DNA of 18,711 nt from a bacterium (GTDB taxonomy: Bacteria; UBA9089; CG2-30-40-21): positions 1-18,711 of the forward strand of contig JASEHA010000009.1 of NCBI GenBank assembly GCA_030018795.1. Direction: 5' to 3'. Below are positions 15,386 through 18,711 of the stretch, in pieces. Position numbers and translations under genes: made by a program. Under the pieces are notes generated by a model that did not search any database, was not told the origin of the DNA, and worked only from the letters and a program-made list of their open reading frames with translations. The first letter of the stretch is position 1; each line of letters starts with the position of its first letter.

Positions 15386-15805
15386 TTACTTCATCTTTAA
15401 TAATGGTAGATATGGAGACTCTGGTCTTGGTCTTAATGTCTGTTCATTACAATCTACCAACAAATCCATTACTTCCATAACAACTTGCCCAACTAAGGGT
15501 TCAGAGCCTGGATAGCCCACAATACATTCGGTCATCATCTCTCGCTTACCGATTTTAATTGCTACCATACCCGCGACATCTCTCTCTTCTTTCCTTTCAT
15601 CTGCATACCTGACAATTGCCTTCCTTGTAGAAATAAGTCCGAGAGATTCGACCAGGTCTTGTGGCAGCATCAACATTACTGCTCCAGTATCTACAAGGGC
15701 TATTACCTCTTCCCTTCGAATCTGTGATTCCTCAATCTCTTTACATGTACATTGATACCTGTCCCATGCATTTTCAAGATAAAGTCTTACATTTACCTCA
15801 CCCAT
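15386..15805 (-). CDS. Retropepsin-like aspartic protease (clan AA)
   Basis: A 139-residue protein with the single-lobe aspartic protease signature: VIALVDTGAVMLMLP places the catalytic Asp39 in Asp-Thr-Gly, and the flap-side and second hydrophobic-Gly motif is PLVGQVVMEVMDLLVD (103-118). The family is found as small solitary genes in many bacteria and probably works as a homodimer. Substrates are generally unknown. The frame is open to 15871 inside nuoD, but the ATG at 15805 has GAGGG six bases upstream, gives the usual family start, and avoids overlapping nuoD by 56 bases. The nuoD stop is ten bases before. No signal peptide or membrane segment is seen. Whether it acts on a Nuo protein or is a passenger cannot be told from sequence. 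Confidence 0.85.
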   Translation of the reverse strand: MGEVNVRLYLENAWDRYQCTCKEIEESQIRREEVIALVDTGAVMLMLPQDLVESLGLISTRKAIVRYADERKEERDVAGMVAIKIGKREMMTECIVGYPGSEPLVGQVVMEVMDLLVDCNEQTLRPRPESPYLPLLKMK

Positions 15806-15815
15806 TTTCATCCCT

Positions 15816-16994
15816 CTACCTATCAATCTCACCCAAAACAATATCAAGCGTTCCAATAATAGCCACCACATCTGCCAGCATCATGCCATTTTCACACATC
15901 TTCTCAATTGCCTGAAGGTTAGCAAAGGACGGAACACGAATCTTCATCCGATATGGTTTTGGTGAGCCATCACTAATGATATAAAAGCCAAGCTCTCCCT
16001 TTGGTGCCTCAATAGCCTGATACACCTCACCCACTGGCGGGTTAAACCCTTCAGCCATAATATGGAAATGATGAATGAGTGATTCAATCCTTGTCTGCAC
16101 ATTATCCCTTGTTGGAGGCACAACCCTTGGGTCATCTGCCATAAGATTGCCCTCTGGCATTTTCTCAAATGCCTGTTTAATCATTCTGTTACTCTGTCTC
16201 ATCTCTTCCAGACGCACCAGATACCGATCATATGTATCCCCTACCCCGCGACCGGTTGGGATATCAAAGTCAAGCTCATTATAAACGCAATATGGTTCTG
16301 CCCGACGAATATCCCACTCAACCCCTGAGCCACGGACACAGGGGCCACTCAGGCTATAATTTATAGCATCCTCTGCAGAGATAATACCTACATTCATTGT
16401 TCGCTCAAGCCATATCTTATTATTTGTTAATAATGCCTCATACTCATTCATCTTTGACGGAAATATTTTTACAAATTCTTCTATCTTTTGTTTAATCTGA
16501 CTGTCTATATCCTTTGGCACCCCGCCAATACGGAAGGCAGTTGTGGTAAGCCTTGAGCCGCAATACATCTCAAAGATGTCCAGAAGCAGCTCCCTTTCCC
16601 TGAAGCAATACAAAAATGGGGTAAATGCCCCTAAATCAAGGGCATGGGTTGCCAGCCAGACAAGATGGCTGACTATCCTTGTCAATTCAGCCAGGATTAC
16701 CCTGATATAGCTTGCCCTCTTAGGCACATCCAGACCCAGCAGCTTTTCCACTGCAAGGCAATAGGCAAGGTTATTAGAGATAGCAGCCAGGTAATCCAGT
16801 CTGTCTGTAACCGGCAAAAACTGGGCATAGGTCTTATTCTCAGCCAGCTTCTCCAGTCCCCGATGCAAATAACCAAGATCAGGTATAACCCTGGTTACTA
16901 CCTCACCATCAAGATGAACGATTAACCTCAGCACCCCATGCGTACTTGGGTGTTGAGGACCCATATTAACGATTAATTCCTGAACCTCTGACAT
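15816..16994 (-). CDS. nuoD: NADH-quinone oxidoreductase subunit D (49-kDa type, quinone site)
   Basis: A 392-residue subunit of the Q-module, related to the large subunit of [NiFe]-hydrogenases but without the metal site. It begins with the conserved NMGPQHPSTHGVLR, whose histidines line the quinone-reduction site together with NuoB. It continues with YLHRGLEKLAE, DRLDYLAA, TGRGVGDTYDRYLVR, AIEAPKGELGFYIISDGSPKPYR and RVPSFANL, and ends in the typical GTLDIVLGEIDR. The length is normal and no NuoC fusion is present. AGAGGA sits close before the ATG within a purine-rich 10-mer repeat. A GTAG-headed hairpin lies in the 79-base spacer to nuoC. Confidence 0.98.
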   Translation of the reverse strand: MSEVQELIVNMGPQHPSTHGVLRLIVHLDGEVVTRVIPDLGYLHRGLEKLAENKTYAQFLPVTDRLDYLAAISNNLAYCLAVEKLLGLDVPKRASYIRVILAELTRIVSHLVWLATHALDLGAFTPFLYCFRERELLLDIFEMYCGSRLTTTAFRIGGVPKDIDSQIKQKIEEFVKIFPSKMNEYEALLTNNKIWLERTMNVGIISAEDAINYSLSGPCVRGSGVEWDIRRAEPYCVYNELDFDIPTGRGVGDTYDRYLVRLEEMRQSNRMIKQAFEKMPEGNLMADDPRVVPPTRDNVQTRIESLIHHFHIMAEGFNPPVGEVYQAIEAPKGELGFYIISDGSPKPYRMKIRVPSFANLQAIEKMCENGMMLADVVAIIGTLDIVLGEIDR

Positions 16995-17000
16995 CTTTTT

Positions 17001-17026
17001 CCTCTTTCTTCCTCTTTCTGCCTCTT
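17001..17026. repeat. Purine-rich 10-mer direct repeat upstream of nuoD
   Basis: CCTCTTTCTT, CCTCTTTCTG and a partial third CCTCTT on the plus strand. On the transcribed strand this gives several AGAGG-like sites in a row, one of which would be the nuoD ribosome site. Confidence 0.6.
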
Positions 17027-17039
17027 ATGGTTCTAACAG

Positions 17040-17063
17040 CACAGACAGGGATGTCTGTGCTAC
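17040..17063 (-). repeat. REP-like hairpin, GTAG head (nuoC-nuoD spacer)
   Basis: Minus strand: GTAG followed by CACAGACA-TCCC-TGTCTGTG, an 8-bp perfect stem. The stem and head are identical to the plus-strand copy at 14511-14534, so the same element occurs in both orientations. Confidence 0.75.
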
Positions 17064-17073
17064 CCACCTATCC

Positions 17074-17574
17074 TTACACCGGCACATGTGTTACCAGCTT
17101 TTCCTCAAGCCATTTCTCGCCCACATCTGTCACCAATGGATAATCCTTACGCAATGGGTGTCCCTTCCAATCATCAGGCAAAAGGATTCGCCTGAGATCA
17201 GGATGGTTATCAAACACAATACCAAACATATCATAAACCTCACGTTCATACCAGTTAGCTGCCTTCCAGACGCTTTCTACTGAATCGATAGACTCATTTT
17301 CGCCAGCAGCAGCCTTTATTCTCAGACGATGCTTTTTATTTACGGAATAGATATGATAAACAACATCAAAGCGGGGTTGTCTGGCTGAATAATCTACACC
17401 ACAGATATCTGACAGATAATCAAACCCTAAATCAGGTGCACATGCAAGAAACCTGCATATCTCAAGGATATTTTCCTTCTTTACCCGAATGGTTAAATCC
17501 TTTGTATCATCTACCGATTCAATTACATCTGTAAATTTTGCCTTTACTGCTTCGATAATCTCTTGTTTACTCAT
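17074..17574 (-). CDS. nuoC: NADH-quinone oxidoreductase subunit C (30-kDa type)
   Basis: A 166-residue peripheral subunit of complex I with no cofactor. It carries the family blocks FDYLSDICGVDY (51-62), SVWKAANWYEREVYDMFGIVFDNHPDLRRIL (101-131) and DDWKGHPLRKDYPL (134-147). The ATG at 17574 is chosen: GAGG lies five bases upstream and the family usually starts here. The longer frame to 17616 would begin in a hairpin-forming spacer and adds a sequence unlike NuoC. It lies 60 bases after nuoB and is separate from nuoD, unlike the E. coli nuoCD fusion. Confidence 0.96.
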   Translation of the reverse strand: MSKQEIIEAVKAKFTDVIESVDDTKDLTIRVKKENILEICRFLACAPDLGFDYLSDICGVDYSARQPRFDVVYHIYSVNKKHRLRIKAAAGENESIDSVESVWKAANWYEREVYDMFGIVFDNHPDLRRILLPDDWKGHPLRKDYPLVTDVGEKWLEEKLVTHVPV

Positions 17575-17596
17575 CCTTGCCTCTTCTAATTCAATG

Positions 17597-17621
17597 GTAG
17601 GGTAAGCACTACCCACCCTAC
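17597..17621. repeat. Inverted repeat in the nuoB-nuoC spacer
   Basis: GTAGGGT (17597-17603) pairs with ACCCTAC (17615-17621) around an 11-base loop that itself contains a GTAGTGCTTAC segment on the minus strand. It may be a degenerate member of the GTAG-headed family. It lies just upstream of the nuoC ribosome site. Confidence 0.45.
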
Positions 17622-17634
17622 TCCTTTAACCTAT

Positions 17635-18132
17635 TTAACCTACAATACTCATCCCCTTAATCTTATCCTGCAACTTCATCAATCCATACAACAGCCCCTC
17701 AGGCCTTGGTGGACAACCAGGAACATAGACATCAACAGGAATAATCTTGTCCACACCCTGCACCACATTGTAGGTATTAAATATCCCGCCAGAATTGGCA
17801 CAACTGCCCATGGATATTACCCATTTAGGGTCAGGCATCTGGTTATACAACAATTCCAGACGCGGTGCCATCTTATAGGTTACTGTGCCAGCAACAATCA
17901 TCAGGTCAGACTGCCTTGGTGACGGTCTGAATACCCCTGCCCCAAATCGATCAAAATCATATCTGGATGCACCGGTAGCCATCATTTCTATAGCACAACA
18001 CGCCAGACCAAAGGTCATGGGCCATAAGGATGAACGCCTTGCCCAATTTATCATAAAATCTATTGGTGCCAGGATTATTTGCCCACCAGGCACACGCTCA
18101 ATTGTTACGCCTACTGTTTCAAGAAGACTCAT
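17635..18132 (-). CDS. nuoB: NADH-quinone oxidoreductase subunit B (cluster N2)
   Basis: A 165-residue subunit carrying [4Fe-4S] cluster N2, the last electron carrier before quinone. All four ligands are present: the tandem Cys pair in GLACCAIE (45-46 from this start), SMGSCANSGG (Cys111) and PGCPPRPEGL (Cys140). Two consecutive ATG codons (18135 and 18132) are possible; the second is better spaced from AGAGG. Length and sequence are typical, including FRPSPRQSDLMIVAGTVTYKMAP. It follows nuoA by 40 bases, and a GTAG-headed hairpin fills most of that spacer. Confidence 0.98.
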   Translation of the reverse strand: MSLLETVGVTIERVPGGQIILAPIDFMINWARRSSLWPMTFGLACCAIEMMATGASRYDFDRFGAGVFRPSPRQSDLMIVAGTVTYKMAPRLELLYNQMPDPKWVISMGSCANSGGIFNTYNVVQGVDKIIPVDVYVPGCPPRPEGLLYGLMKLQDKIKGMSIVG

Positions 18133-18148
18133 CATTACACCTCTGATT

Positions 18149-18171
18149 CACAAGCTGGAAGCTTGTGCTAC
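18149..18171 (-). repeat. REP-like hairpin, GTAG head (nuoA-nuoB spacer)
   Basis: Minus strand: GTAG, then CACAAGCT-TCC-AGCTTGTG, a perfect 8-bp stem with loop TCC. It begins one base after the nuoA stop codon. The GTAG 5' of the stem matches the head of REP elements recognised by RAYT (TnpA-REP) proteins. Confidence 0.75.
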
Positions 18172-18172
18172 A

Positions 18173-18535
18173 TTACATCCATTTCAATATACCTTTGCGC
18201 CACGCATAAAGCAAGCCAACCAGCAAAATAGCCATAAAAATCATCATTTCTACAAAAGCAACCAATCCTAATTCTTTAAAAACAACTGCCCACGGAAATA
18301 GAAAGGCAACCTCAACGTCAAAGATAACAAAAATCAAGGCAAAAAGATAGTATCGAATATTGAACTGCACCCATGATGACCCAACCGGCACCTCTCCACA
18401 CTCATAGGTAAACAGCTTTTTCGATGATGGTTTGCTCGGTCGAATAAGCCAGCTGGTTATATACCCGCCAAAAACAAACAGCATCCCAAGCCCCATAAAT
18501 AAGACAACCCACATATAATCAGCCAGAAGTTTCAT
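18173..18535 (-). CDS. nuoA: NADH-quinone oxidoreductase subunit A
   Basis: The first gene of the cluster. It encodes a 120-residue membrane subunit with three transmembrane helices (about 7-28, 64-84 and 92-112) beside the quinone channel. The conserved loop YECGEVPVG (45-52) and the segment RYYLFALIFVIFDVEVAFLFPWAV, with Asp73 and Glu75, are diagnostic. The ATG at 18535 has a perfect AAGGAG site six bases upstream, so the longer frame from TTG (18562) is rejected. A consensus-like promoter begins about 55 bases upstream, and the deduced leader is short. Confidence 0.97.
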   Translation of the reverse strand: MKLLADYMWVVLFMGLGMLFVFGGYITSWLIRPSKPSSKKLFTYECGEVPVGSSWVQFNIRYYLFALIFVIFDVEVAFLFPWAVVFKELGLVAFVEMMIFMAILLVGLLYAWRKGILKWM

Positions 18536-18589
18536 AACCCTCTCCTTAAAACTAACCCCCAATGTAAAACTATATGCTAAATGTGAGAC

Positions 18590-18618
18590 ATTATACTTTA
18601 CATCCCTAATTTTGTCAA
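18590..18618 (-). promoter_or_regulatory. Sigma70-type promoter of the nuo cluster
   Basis: Minus strand: -35 TTGACA (18613-18618) and -10 TATAAT (18590-18595), both exact consensus with a 17-base spacer. Transcription would begin near 18583, about 48 bases before the nuoA ATG. It is seen directly in the sequence; activity is inferred. No other hexamer pair of this quality was seen in the spacers I read. Confidence 0.85.
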
Positions 18619-18625
18619 GATGTTT

Positions 18626-18660
18626 TTTGCGACTTTGTTAATTATAAGAAAATTTGCGAC
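18626..18660 (-). promoter_or_regulatory. Direct repeats of GTCGCAAA upstream of the nuo promoter, possible operator
   Basis: Two copies of GTCGCAAA (minus strand) at 18626-18633 and 18653-18660, 27 bases apart start to start, separated by A+T-rich DNA that contains TATAAT. Centres are near -47 and -74 relative to the predicted start, positions where activators often bind. The pair could be a regulator site or an A+T-rich upstream element; no factor is identified. Confidence 0.4.
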
Positions 18661-18711
18661 CTGTGCGGTTGAAAATAGCTATCAGCTTTATCGCATTATC
18701 CACGAAATTCA

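Noticed and set aside
15806..15871. Longer protease start overlapping nuoD
   Set aside because: The extra residues are hydrophobic readings of the nuoD end in another frame, and the ATG at 15805 has a proper ribosome site.
18536..18562. TTG start extending nuoA by nine residues
   Set aside because: The extension is simply the translated leader with the AAGGAG site; the ATG at 18535 is ideally spaced from it.

Overview
The window holds one long, tightly packed gene cluster, all of it on the minus strand and so read from right to left. It encodes respiratory complex I (NADH:quinone oxidoreductase, Nuo) in the order nuoA-B-C-D, E, F, G-I-H, J, K, L, with accessory genes between several subunits. 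No gene on the plus strand and no RNA gene could be supported. No gene-free stretch exceeds 300 bases; the longest are the two window ends (about 150 bases each). nuoM and nuoN are not in the window and are either beyond the left edge or elsewhere.

Right to left. A near-perfect sigma70-type promoter (TTGACA, 17 bases, TATAAT) lies at 18590-18618, with two direct copies of GTCGCAAA upstream of it. nuoA, nuoB, nuoC and nuoD follow (membrane subunit plus the Q-module connecting subunits), then a small retropepsin-like aspartic protease. Next come nuoE, a 91-residue cysteine-rich protein with an acidic tail that I do not recognise, and nuoF. A short HicB-type antitoxin fragment follows and overlaps nuoG. 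nuoG, nuoI and nuoH come next; nuoI precedes nuoH, the reverse of the usual order. A Uma2-family endonuclease and a possible 31-codon ORF precede nuoJ. Between nuoJ and nuoK sits a second nuoE, a second nuoF and a fusion protein in which a GltD/NfnB-type NADPH oxidoreductase is placed between the two iron-sulfur domains typical of the NuoG N-terminus. nuoK and nuoL close the window.

The most interesting feature is the nuoE2-nuoF2-fusion trio (2491-7066). Its composition matches the Stn (Sporomusa-type) electron-bifurcating transhydrogenase: a HydBC-like pair plus StnC, which combines NuoG-like and GltD-like parts. Such an enzyme connects NADH, NADPH and ferredoxin. Finding it inside a complex I operon suggests that proton pumping and the three-carrier balance are expressed together. 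Both NuoF copies are of the long HydB/HndC type, with a thioredoxin-like N-terminus and a two-cluster ferredoxin C-terminus, so the complex I input module itself is of the anaerobic type.

The second notable layer is in the spacers. At least nine REP-like hairpins occur in them, each with a GTAG or GTAA tetranucleotide 5' of a stem of about 8 bp and usually a TCC/GGA loop. Stem sequences differ between copies but pairing is kept. Three are inverted pairs of nearly equal size (55-58 bp). Short word-repeats (7-, 9-, 10- and 12-mers) occur in other spacers, in the linker of the fusion protein and in the acidic tail of the cysteine-rich protein.

The organism looks like an uncultured anaerobic bacterium of moderate to low G+C. 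The evidence is the HydBC-type NuoEF, the Stn-like module, the Uma2/HicB/retropepsin passengers and the REP-like elements. I cannot assign a phylum from this window.
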